From Vulcanimicrobiota bacterium (GTDB lineage Bacteria; Vulcanimicrobiota; Vulcanimicrobiia; Vulcanimicrobiales; Vulcanimicrobiaceae), in NCBI GenBank assembly GCA_014305015.1, contig JACRUB010000013.1, positions 1 to 5,467 on the forward strand: a stretch of 5,467 bases of DNA, in the 5' to 3' direction. The notes under the pieces are model-generated. The model saw only the letters and a list, made by a program, of their open reading frames with translations, did not search any database and was not told the origin of the DNA. The translations under genes and the position numbers were made by a program. Of the stretch, positions 1-5,467 are shown one piece after another (the stretch's first letter is position 1; the number at the start of each line of letters is the position of its first letter).

Positions 1-1
1 T

Positions 2-118
2 TGGCTCACGTCTCCGAACGCGCTTCTCAACGGCCTCGCGCCCTTTACGTCGGCCCTAGACAGCGATGTGGAGGCCATGAAGGTGCGTCAACTGCTGCGT
101 AAGATCAAATTATCTTAA
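2..118 (+). CDS. ParS/MbcA/Xre-type antitoxin, C-terminal toxin-binding domain (partial, 5' end off window)
   Basis: Reading frame 2 is open from the window edge to a TAA at 116-118 and gives 38 residues. The fragment starts WLTSPNALLNG and ends VRQLLRKIKLS. This fits the C-terminal consensus of the antitoxin Xre/MbcA/ParS toxin-binding domain (formerly DUF2384), which runs roughly WL..PN..L.G..P, then a short acidic helix, then V..LL.RI, at the extreme C-terminus. In known systems this domain docks onto a RES- or MbcT-type toxin, and the missing N-terminal half binds DNA. No RES toxin follows here; the next gene is a metal transporter. It could therefore be an orphan regulator, or its toxin could lie upstream. 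The assignment rests on a short fragment, so I am fairly but not fully sure. Confidence 0.62.
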   Translation, partial: WLTSPNALLNGLAPFTSALDSDVEAMKVRQLLRKIKLS

Positions 119-247
119 CCGGGCGGAGGCATGCGGCTGCTCGCTCTCGGTAAATTTCCACATTTTCTACATCTGCGGACGGCGGTCCGGCGTTGTAGCG
201 GTATACAAATCCAAAGTGAGGACTTTGCGACGCAACACTTCAGACGC
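119..247 (+). promoter_or_regulatory. Leader region or doubtful N-terminal extension before the NicO gene
   Basis: This stretch follows the antitoxin stop. It is open in the transporter frame from the ATG at 131, but the encoded 39 residues do not look like part of the protein: the signal-peptide core begins only at residue 40. It contains a GC-rich hairpin-like dyad (CGGAC at 176-180, GTCCG at 185-189) and an inverted repeat TTGTA-N6-TACAA. A TATACA hexamer at 202-207 resembles a -10 box, but I find no good -35 at proper spacing. The region may hold the operon promoter if translation starts downstream. This is inference. Confidence 0.35.
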
Positions 248-1810
248 TTGCTCCTGCCTGTTCTCGTTTTCTTCTCGCTCTGCGCTGGGCAAGCGTTTGC
301 GCATCCGCTTGGAAATTTCACGATCAATCACCTGGCGCGGGTCAATGTGTCGGCGCAAGAGCTTCATGTGCGCTACATCCTCGACATAGCGGAAATCCCA
401 ACGTTTCAAATCATGCATGACACGGCTTTCGCTCCCGCATCATGGGGCGCTGCCGAAAGTAAGCTCGTCGAAAACGCGCTCGATATAGAAGTAGACGGCC
501 ATCGGATTGGCCTGCTTGCCTCCAAGGCGGCTGTGCGCACGCGCCCGGGAGCCGGGGGCCTGCCCATCCTGTATTGGAAAGGCGACTTTTCTGCGAACTT
601 GCCAAGCGCGCAATCTCACCGCATTACGATTGCCGATCATGTTTATGAAGACCGCCGCATCGGCTGGAAAGACATAACGGTTGGTTCGCAAAGCGAACCC
701 ACGCAAGAACTTCAAGTGTATCCGAGCGCCCTTATCGGGTCGCCACGCACGACCACGACCGCTTCCTTTTCCGTTGACAGCTCCGGCCGCGTATCGAATC
801 TGCACGAGGATTCGAGCGCCGCGCCGCAACAGGCCACAACCGCTTCTATTGTGAGCCAAACGCTGCTCTCGCAGATGTTTTTACGAGCGGATCAAGGTCC
901 AATTTGGATTCTCATTACGGTACTTGCGGCCTTCGGGTTCGGTGCGCTTCATGCAATCGAGCCAGGACACGGAAAAGCCCTCCTTGCGTTTACGCTCGTC
1001 GGATCGCGCGCGACCACGAAACAGGCGGCGATTTTAGCGGCTTCTCTCACTTTTGCACACACGATCGGCGTCATTTTGCTGGGTGTTGTGCTCTTTTTCG
1101 TCACGGGATTTGTTCCAGAAACAATTTATCCGTGGATCACGCTGGTATCCGGTGTCGCAATCGCCATAATCGGCGGACGCTCCTTAGCGCGGTACATTCG
1201 CGGAGTTCAGCCATTCGCGCACGCTCACGTTCACGAACACTCCGAGACGCATCCGCACGAGCATCCACACGAGCATGGCTCAGGCCATGCGCAAGCGCAC
1301 GGGCACGATCACAGCCATCCTGTTTTAACCGACGATCAACTGAGTCACACGCATGGTGGCACGACACATACCCATGTCGTACCCGGCTCGCAACCCTTGA
1401 AGTTCGGTAGCGCCGTTTGGGCGGCGATGAGCGGCGGCATTGCGCCGTGTCCGGCCGCGATTATCTTGTTGATTGCTGCCGTAAACTCACACCGCATCGG
1501 ATACGGTCTCTTACTCATCGTTATTTTTGGCTTGGGTCTCGCCTCGGTACTCACCGGACTCGGGCTGGCGGTGGTGCACGGAGCCGCTTGGATTGCGAGC
1601 AATGCGAAATACGAGCGAGTTGTACGCTACGGTCCACTCGCTTCGGCAGCGCTCATTTCGATTATCGGCTCCGTACTCTTAGGGCAAGGCTTCGTGCAAG
1701 TCGGAATTCACACGAGCATGCCGCTCGTAGCTGCGCTCGCGCTTGCCGCAATTGCGGGCTATGCATTTACCGGAGCGCACTCCCACGGCAGAGCAGCGCA
1801 AACCGCATGA
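131..1810 (+). CDS. NicO-family nickel/cobalt transporter with extracytoplasmic N-terminal domain and His-rich loop
   Basis: This is a membrane permease of the NicO (RcnA-like) superfamily, expected to move Ni2+/Co2+ across the inner membrane, probably outward. The sequence shows a signal-peptide core at residues 40-57 ending in AFA, then HPLGNFTINH, the usual mature start of long NicO proteins. A soluble extracytoplasmic domain follows to about residue 250. The first membrane helix (about 257-275) runs into HAIEPGHGK at 274-282, the family metal motif. A second helix carries TFAHTIG, and a later one carries GGIAPCP at 435-441. A loop at 364-415 holds 18 histidines. The start is uncertain. 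ATG 131 is the only in-frame ATG, with GGAGG at 125-129 unusually close to it, but residues 1-39 look non-coding. TTG 248 would give a short signal peptide without a charged n-region and lacks a clear ribosome site. The stop overlaps the next gene. The family call is strong; the transport direction is inferred. Confidence 0.9.
   Translation: MRLLALGKFPHFLHLRTAVRRCSGIQIQSEDFATQHFRRLLLPVLVFFSLCAGQAFAHPLGNFTINHLARVNVSAQELHVRYILDIAEIPTFQIMHDTAFAPASWGAAESKLVENALDIEVDGHRIGLLASKAAVRTRPGAGGLPILYWKGDFSANLPSAQSHRITIADHVYEDRRIGWKDITVGSQSEPTQELQVYPSALIGSPRTTTTASFSVDSSGRVSNLHEDSSAAPQQATTASIVSQTLLSQMFLRADQGPIWILITVLAAFGFGALHAIEPGHGKALLAFTLVGSRATTKQAAILAASLTFAHTIGVILLGVVLFFVTGFVPETIYPWITLVSGVAIAIIGGRSLARYIRGVQPFAHAHVHEHSETHPHEHPHEHGSGHAQAHGHDHSHPVLTDDQLSHTHGGTTHTHVVPGSQPLKFGSAVWAAMSGGIAPCPAAIILLIAAVNSHRIGYGLLLIVIFGLGLASVLTGLGLAVVHGAAWIASNAKYERVVRYGPLASAALISIIGSVLLGQGFVQVGIHTSMPLVAALALAAIAGYAFTGAHSHGRAAQTA
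193..208. promoter_or_regulatory. Inverted repeat TTGTA-N6-TACAA, possible operator
   Basis: TTGTAGCGGTATACAA has perfect 5-base arms separated by six bases, about 40 bases before the signal-peptide-coding sequence of the NicO transporter. It does not match the NikR, RcnR, Fur or Zur operator consensus as I know them. A 5-base dyad can occur by chance, so an operator role is only a suggestion from its location. Confidence 0.25.
1220..1375 (+). other. Region encoding the histidine-rich loop of the NicO transporter
   Basis: Residues 364-415 of the transporter contain 18 histidines in 52 positions, mostly as HxH pairs mixed with Glu, Pro, Gly and Asp. The segment lies between predicted membrane helices, before GGIAPCP. 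Similar His-rich loops in RcnA and other NicO members are thought to bind or sense Ni/Co. This one is notably long and has two blocks, a dense one (364-396) and a weaker one (406-415), separated by an acidic VLTDDQLS linker. Confidence 0.9.
1250..1273 (+). repeat. Two-unit 12-bp tandem repeat encoding HPHE-HPHE
   Basis: The units CATCCGCACGAG (1250-1261) and CATCCACACGAG (1262-1273) differ at one base and are in frame, each encoding His-Pro-His-Glu. This looks like local duplication that lengthened the metal-binding loop. Confidence 0.75.
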
Positions 1811-2610
1811 TCTTCACAAGCGCATTTACGGTCTACGCCCTTGGATTGCGTCACGGAGCGGACCCCGATCATTTAGCTGCGATCGATAATCTCACGCGAA
1901 ATTCCATCGAGAAGAAGCCGCTACTAAGCCGCTTCGTAGGCACCCTGTTTGCCGGCGGCCACACGATTATGGTTCTCGCCGTTGCCGTTCTCGTCGGCTA
2001 TCTCGGGACGCGCTTTTCTGCGCACCGTCAATTGGTTGAAACAATCGGCACGTGGATTAGCATCGCCGTATTGTTGATTATCGCCGGCATGAATTTGCGC
2101 CAACTGGCTTCTGGAAACACCGACCGGATCGCAGGTGCGAAAACGCGGCTGCTGCCGGCATTTCTGCGCAACGGAAACAGCCCGTGGTTGGCAATTCCGG
2201 TCGGCTTGCTGTTCGGTTTTGGTTTCGAAACCTCAAGTCAAGTCGCTGCCTATGCGGTCGCCTTTGGAGCCGATGCCGGTGTTGTCGGTGCTCTTATCGT
2301 CGGATCGATGTTTTGCGCCGGCATGATCACTACCGATACGCTCGATTCCGTTCTCATTCATCGTCTTGTCTCATATCGAGCGGGCCGTCTGCCGCGCGTC
2401 ATGCGCGTGTGGATTTGGTCCGTCACGATCTTCGCCGTAGCGGTCGCGGCGTACGAACTCGCCCAAGTGCTCGGCTACATGCCGCCCGTCCCGGATATCT
2501 CGGTTAGCGCAATCCTCGTCGCGAGTCTGCTTGCCGTTTTTGCCTGGGTTTTTTACACCACTCGGCCATCGCGCGTCGAGTTTCCCACTCCACTGGAGCA
2601 ACAACCATGA
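1807..2610 (+). CDS. Short NiCoT-family (HoxN/NixA-type) nickel/cobalt permease
   Basis: This 267-residue integral membrane protein is probably a Ni2+/Co2+ permease of the NiCoT family. RHGADPDHLAAIDN at residues 15-28 is the hallmark HX4DH helix (His16, Asp21, His22). FAGGHTIMV at 48-56 corresponds to the FSLGHSTVV motif with His52 kept. GFGFETSSQ at 137-145 corresponds to LGFDTATE, with Glu141 in place of Asp. GMITTDTLD at 172-180 corresponds to the GMxxxDTxD motif. About six to seven hydrophobic segments are visible. NiCoT members usually have about 330-380 residues and eight helices; this one has only 14 residues before the signature, so the usual first helix is missing or much reduced. 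ATG 1807 overlaps the NicO stop (ATGA), which decides the start. The frame is open further upstream, but that part lies over the NicO gene and is a shadow. NiCoT proteins normally import; here the direction is unproven. Confidence 0.87.
   Translation: MIFTSAFTVYALGLRHGADPDHLAAIDNLTRNSIEKKPLLSRFVGTLFAGGHTIMVLAVAVLVGYLGTRFSAHRQLVETIGTWISIAVLLIIAGMNLRQLASGNTDRIAGAKTRLLPAFLRNGNSPWLAIPVGLLFGFGFETSSQVAAYAVAFGADAGVVGALIVGSMFCAGMITTDTLDSVLIHRLVSYRAGRLPRVMRVWIWSVTIFAVAVAAYELAQVLGYMPPVPDISVSAILVASLLAVFAWVFYTTRPSRVEFPTPLEQQP
2595..2598 (+). promoter_or_regulatory. Ribosome binding site of the DUF4331 N-terminal-half gene
   Basis: GGAG lies eight bases before ATG 2607, inside the last codons of the permease gene. 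It supports that start together with the ATGA overlap. Confidence 0.7.
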
Positions 2611-3443
2611 AAGTCTTGCGAACCCTCGCGGGATTCTTGGCCGTTTCTGTTCTCGTTCTGGCATTCTCGTTCTATTCGAGTCACGCCGCGCGCAGTTCGG
2701 ATCACCAAGATTCCCCGACCGTCCTCAACAATCCGATGGAGGACATTACCGATCAATACGTGTTTCCCGATACACAAACCCCGGGTAACGTCGTCTTGGT
2801 GATGAATTTCTGCCCGCTCATCGGCGCGGGTTGTCCCTCGAATCCGACCTTTGACCCCAACGTGCTCTACCAGTTCAAAATCGCCACCGGGTACGGGAAC
2901 TCGACACCCGACTACGCCGAGCACATGGTCATTCAAATGAAGGCCAATACCGCATCGACCAACCCGACCTTTACAATCTACGGCCCGTCCGCACCGAACG
3001 AAGTCAGCACGGCTAACACCCTCGTCGCATCGACCGGTCAAGTACCGTATGGAACCACAGCGACGATCGGTACCGGCATCAAGGTCTTTGTCGGACAGCG
3101 TCACGACCCGTTCTTTATCGACTTACCGGCACTCTTTAGAATCCTTCCGGATCGCGATTTTAAGAACCCGCAAAAAGATGCCAGCCCGAACACTGTACCA
3201 AAATTCACATCGTTTAACTTCCCAAGTTCGGCCACGCCCGTTAAGGATGTGACAGGCGCGCCATACGGTGCGGGAACCGCCGGAGCGCTCGGATGCAACA
3301 TCCAAACTCCTATAAACTTCCTAACGCCCTTCGATGTCGAATCATTCGTGATCTCGGTTCCGCGAGCGATGCTCGTACCGGCAGGCCAGGCCCTCGGTCC
3401 GGTCGGCGTTTGGGCAACATCTTCAACACCGACGGGGACTTAA
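2607..3443 (+). CDS. Secreted DUF4331-family protein, N-terminal part of the domain
   Basis: The 278-residue product starts with a clear Sec signal peptide: Lys2/Arg5, a hydrophobic core at 6-22, and a likely cut after SHA at 25-27. The mature start, RSSDHQDSPTVLNNP, followed by DITDQYVF at 46-53, matches the opening of DUF4331 proteins (SSHREAP..., then NTDVYAF-like). The C-terminal part, FDVESFVISVPRAML then GPVGVWATSS, matches the family segment before the conserved QV-x-R region. That later region is missing here and appears in the next gene. Family members usually carry both parts in one chain, so this is half of a split protein. Cysteines at 69, 76 and 230 could form disulfides outside the cell. 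The molecular function of DUF4331 is unknown to me. ATG 2607 overlaps the permease stop (ATGA), and the next gene begins three bases after the TAA. Confidence 0.82.
   Translation: MKVLRTLAGFLAVSVLVLAFSFYSSHAARSSDHQDSPTVLNNPMEDITDQYVFPDTQTPGNVVLVMNFCPLIGAGCPSNPTFDPNVLYQFKIATGYGNSTPDYAEHMVIQMKANTASTNPTFTIYGPSAPNEVSTANTLVASTGQVPYGTTATIGTGIKVFVGQRHDPFFIDLPALFRILPDRDFKNPQKDASPNTVPKFTSFNFPSSATPVKDVTGAPYGAGTAGALGCNIQTPINFLTPFDVESFVISVPRAMLVPAGQALGPVGVWATSSTPTGT
3434..3438 (+). promoter_or_regulatory. Ribosome binding site of the DUF4331 C-terminal-half gene
   Basis: GGGGA sits eight bases before ATG 3447, within the end of the preceding gene. It indicates that the second half is translated on its own and is not made by readthrough. 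Confidence 0.65.
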
Positions 3444-3446
3444 GCA

Positions 3447-4043
3447 ATGAAAATACAGAAAGAATATCTTCTGGGAGCGGCACTCGCGAGTATGGCATTC
3501 GGCTTCGCAGCGTGCGGGAACAATAACTCGCCGGGCACGCTCTTCCCCGGCGTCAAAACGGGCGTCTACCAGCAGGTCGAACTGTTCGCTCGACCCGCAG
3601 TAAAAGAAGGCACGGAAGTCTTTAATGCTCACGATGCGACCAATCGCACCGAACCTTACAACGACCCGACATTAAGTGCAAACGTCTCGTCATTTATGAC
3701 GAACGTTGCAGGGCGTGACGCCACCACTACGGCTGTGGCGACAGCGATTCTAAGCACCGACGAAATGGTGGTAGATCTCTCGCAAGTGGCGGCAACAACG
3801 GGCGCGTATCTTGGCGTTGAAACCAAGGGCGCTCTCGGGCGCAGCAAATTCGGCGGACGCGCGCTCAATGACGACGCCGTCGACCTCGACCTCGGTGTGC
3901 TCTTTGGAAACACGCTCAACAGAGCTCGCCCGGACCTCGTGCCGGTTGATGACAAGAAAGAAAGCCCGTGCCTAACCACGGATAACATCGGCGCGCAGAA
4001 TCCCAACAACGGCCCATTCCCGTTCGTCGATCCGCCCGTCTAA
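3447..4043 (+). CDS. Putative lipoprotein carrying the C-terminal part of a DUF4331-like domain
   Basis: The 198-residue product begins with a lipoprotein-type signal: Lys2/Lys5, a hydrophobic core, and the lipobox FAAC with Cys23, then GNNNS as a flexible linker. Phe at -3 is less common than Leu. The mature part contains QVELFARPAVKEG (43-55) and FGGRALNDDAVDLDL (134-148). These match the conserved QV-x-R-x-G-x-P-x-v and GRRL-DDVVD-x-L motifs in the C-terminal half of DUF4331 proteins. The end, PFPFVDPPV, fits the family's Phe-Pro-Tyr-x-x-x-Pro finish. It therefore complements the preceding gene, which ends just before these motifs. It probably sits on the outer face of a membrane and pairs with the upstream product; the pairing is inferred. 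It has its own ribosome site and a 3-base gap upstream. Function is unknown. Confidence 0.75.
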   Translation: MKIQKEYLLGAALASMAFGFAACGNNNSPGTLFPGVKTGVYQQVELFARPAVKEGTEVFNAHDATNRTEPYNDPTLSANVSSFMTNVAGRDATTTAVATAILSTDEMVVDLSQVAATTGAYLGVETKGALGRSKFGGRALNDDAVDLDLGVLFGNTLNRARPDLVPVDDKKESPCLTTDNIGAQNPNNGPFPFVDPPV

Positions 4044-4052
4044 CGATCAGGC

Positions 4053-5378
4053 ATGCGGATACGGACTTCGTTGATGCTGACGGCGGGCGCGATTATCGCG
4101 CTCGCCGTTTGGCCGTTGTTGACGGTCTTTAATACAGGGACGCCTGCAGCAACGATGACGCCCGCGCCCGTACTCCAAGACTATCTTGGGCGCAGCCGGA
4201 CGATTGCACTCGAGGAGAAGATCGTCAAACGCGACAAAAGCGATCAGATCTTCCGGCGCTCACTGGCATCGCAATATTTGCAACGTTTCCGCGAACAAGG
4301 AGATATCGGCGACATTGCTCGCGCGCAGGCGATGGCGCAACAATCGATCGCGCTGCAACCGCAGCTCAATACGGGGGCCCGTATGGCACTCGCATCTGCG
4401 TATTTGAACTATCACAATTTTGATGCGGCCCTGCGGTCGATTCGTCTAGCATTTGCGGCCGAGCAGAATGCTCTCGCATTGCCGCAAGAAGCTTCAATCC
4501 TTATGGAGCTCGGCCGGTACGGAGCGGCCGAACAGATTCTGGCACACCCGCCGAGAGCCCGCGCGAAAGATGCGTCCTGGGATGCCGTGCAAGTTCGCTA
4601 TCTCGAACTCACCGGAAAACTCTCGGACGCGCGCAAGCTGCTCGCCGATGTTCTTCCTGTTGTCGATGCAAATTTGTACGCCGGTGCTTACGACCGCTCG
4701 TGGTATCACCTGCGAGCGGCACAACTCGCCTTCGAGTCGGGAGACGACCGGTCCGCACAAGCCGAGTTCGATGAATGCCTGCGCATTTTCCCTGATAACT
4801 ACATGGCCTTGCTCTGGGAAGCGCGGTTTTATCGCGCCCACAAAGAATGGGCGAAGTCGCTCGATGCCGCTACGCGCAGCGCGAACTTCTATCCCCTGCC
4901 TCAGACGCTTGGATATAAGGCCGATGCGCAGCGCGCGCTTGGAGACGCGCGTGGCGCACAAGAGACTGATGCCCTCATCCTCGCAGAGCAGCGGCTGTTC
5001 AACGTACAGGGCGTCAACGACCGGCTTTTAGCAAATTATTACGCGCAGCGGCACATGCATCTCGACGCCGCGCTACGCGCCGCAAGCGATGATTACCGCA
5101 AGCGCGGAGACGAAGTGTATGCCGACGACACGATGGCCTGGACCTTAGCCGCGCGGGGAGACTGGCAAAAGGCGCGAACGTTTGCAGTGCGCGCAACTCG
5201 CTGGAATACGCAGGATTCCGAAGTTCAATATCACGCCGGCATTATTGCGGTCCACACCGGCAACAGAGCCGAGGCGGTTCGGCGTTTGCAGGCCGCGCTT
5301 GCTGCGAATCCGCAGTTCGATGCGTTCGATGCCGATGATGCGCGCACGCAGCTCGCCGCCTTAAACGCGCCGTCATGA
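4053..5378 (+). CDS. Membrane-anchored or exported tetratricopeptide (TPR) repeat protein
   Basis: The 441-residue product has a basic start (MRIRTS) and one hydrophobic segment at about 8-26, a signal peptide or N-terminal anchor without a clear cleavage site. The rest is helical with TPR-like units. Clear ones lie at about 70-103 (SLASQYLQRF to LQP), 108-138, 213-249 (LRAAQLAFESGD, FPD), 252-282, 357-388 (DDTMAWTLAARGDW) and 392-425 (YHAGIIAVHTGNRAEA to NPQF). The LILAEQRLFNVQGVNDRLLA segment resembles TPR proteins that, as I recall, occur next to NicO transporters in Actinobacteria and Chloroflexi; this is from memory and unchecked. TPR arrays are protein-binding scaffolds, so it may hold the DUF4331 proteins and permeases together outside the membrane. 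It starts nine bases after the previous stop with only a weak ribosome site, and its stop overlaps the next ATG. Confidence 0.82.
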   Translation: MRIRTSLMLTAGAIIALAVWPLLTVFNTGTPAATMTPAPVLQDYLGRSRTIALEEKIVKRDKSDQIFRRSLASQYLQRFREQGDIGDIARAQAMAQQSIALQPQLNTGARMALASAYLNYHNFDAALRSIRLAFAAEQNALALPQEASILMELGRYGAAEQILAHPPRARAKDASWDAVQVRYLELTGKLSDARKLLADVLPVVDANLYAGAYDRSWYHLRAAQLAFESGDDRSAQAEFDECLRIFPDNYMALLWEARFYRAHKEWAKSLDAATRSANFYPLPQTLGYKADAQRALGDARGAQETDALILAEQRLFNVQGVNDRLLANYYAQRHMHLDAALRAASDDYRKRGDEVYADDTMAWTLAARGDWQKARTFAVRATRWNTQDSEVQYHAGIIAVHTGNRAEAVRRLQAALAANPQFDAFDADDARTQLAALNAPS

Positions 5379-5467
5379 ACCGTTGGACCGTCATGCTGAT
5401 GGCGGCGACGGTTGTGGCGGCATTCTTGCTGTGGCCGCTGTTCGGTTCGGGCGGACGCGCGCATGCA
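5375..5467 (+). CDS. Exported or membrane protein, N-terminus only (3' end off window)
   Basis: The frame is open from ATG 5375, which overlaps the TPR stop (ATGA), to the window edge and gives 31 residues. It begins MNRWTVMLMAATVVAAF, a short n-region with one Arg and a hydrophobic core, and ends GGRAHA. That end could be an Ala-His-Ala signal-peptidase site. There is no separate ribosome site, so translation is probably coupled to the TPR gene. The fragment is too short to assign a family. A further envelope component of the same operon is likely, and a second NicO-type protein is possible but cannot be shown from this piece. Confidence 0.6.
   Translation, partial: MNRWTVMLMAATVVAAFLLWPLFGSGGRAHA

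Noticed and set aside
176..189. Intrinsic terminator at the CGGAC/GTCCG dyad
   Set aside because: The stem is only five base pairs with a four-base loop, and no run of T follows on the plus strand.
440..859. 139-codon minus-strand open frame
   Set aside because: It is antisense to the extracytoplasmic domain of the NicO transporter, with Arg-rich low-information composition and no signal or motif.
904..1410. 168-codon plus-strand open frame in another frame of the NicO gene
   Set aside because: It overlaps the HAIEPGHGK motif and His-rich region. Its Cys/Arg/Ser-rich product is the frame-shifted reading of the histidine codons.
1417..1806. 130-codon upstream extension of the NiCoT reading frame
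   Set aside because: It lies wholly over the conserved C-terminal half of the NicO gene in another frame, its residues are Arg/Cys/Ser-rich with no membrane pattern, and the permease signature begins just after ATG 1807.
2553..3104. 183-codon minus-strand open frame
   Set aside because: It is antisense to the permease end and the DUF4331 gene, which have clear motifs and signals. Its product is rich in Arg, Gly and Asp without domain features, as expected for a shadow in GC-rich DNA.
3441..3449. Recent frameshift or pseudogene explanation for the split DUF4331 domain
   Set aside because: The second gene has a complete lipoprotein signal, a well-spaced ribosome site and an ATG after the TAA, so it is an independent gene and not a broken continuation.
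1..5467. CRISPR array, tRNA/rRNA gene, insertion sequence or riboswitch
   Set aside because: I saw no regularly spaced repeats, no cloverleaf or rRNA-like sequence, no transposase, no terminal inverted repeats and no recognisable cobalamin or NiCo riboswitch core; almost the whole window is coding.

Overview
The window is a compact stretch of bacterial DNA with every recognisable gene on the plus strand and almost no intergenic space. I see seven genes. Two are cut by the window edges: the tail of a ParS/MbcA-like antitoxin at the left, and the first 31 codons of an exported or membrane protein at the right. The moderately high GC, the gene content and the dense packing fit a free-living environmental bacterium. 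A little-cultured lineage such as Eremiobacterota (WPS-2), or a relative of Chloroflexi or Actinobacteria, is possible. This is only an impression, because the window holds no taxonomic marker.

Layout: (1) 2-118, C-terminal toxin-binding domain of a ParS/Xre/MbcA-type antitoxin. (2) 119-247, a stretch that is either intergenic leader or the extreme N-terminus of the next gene; it carries a short inverted repeat. (3) 131-1810, a NicO-family nickel/cobalt transporter with a large extracytoplasmic N-terminal domain and a very histidine-rich loop. (4) 1807-2610, a short NiCoT (HoxN/NixA-type) nickel/cobalt permease that overlaps gene 3 by ATGA. (5) 2607-3443, a secreted protein matching the N-terminal part of DUF4331, again overlapping by ATGA. 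(6) 3447-4043, a putative lipoprotein matching the C-terminal part of DUF4331. (7) 4053-5378, a membrane-anchored or exported TPR protein. (8) 5375 to the end, the start of another exported protein, overlapping by ATGA.

From gene 3 onward the gaps are -4, -4, 3, 9 and -4 bases, so the genes very probably form one translationally coupled operon. The set combines two unrelated Ni/Co permease families with two exported halves of a DUF4331-like protein and an envelope TPR protein. The simplest reading is an envelope module for transition-metal (Ni/Co) handling, in which the permeases move the metal and the secreted DUF4331 pair plus the TPR protein act outside the membrane. The permease assignments rest on visible signature motifs. 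The role of the DUF4331 and TPR proteins is inferred from context only. The most distinctive feature is the division of the DUF4331 domain into two adjacent genes, each with its own export signal.
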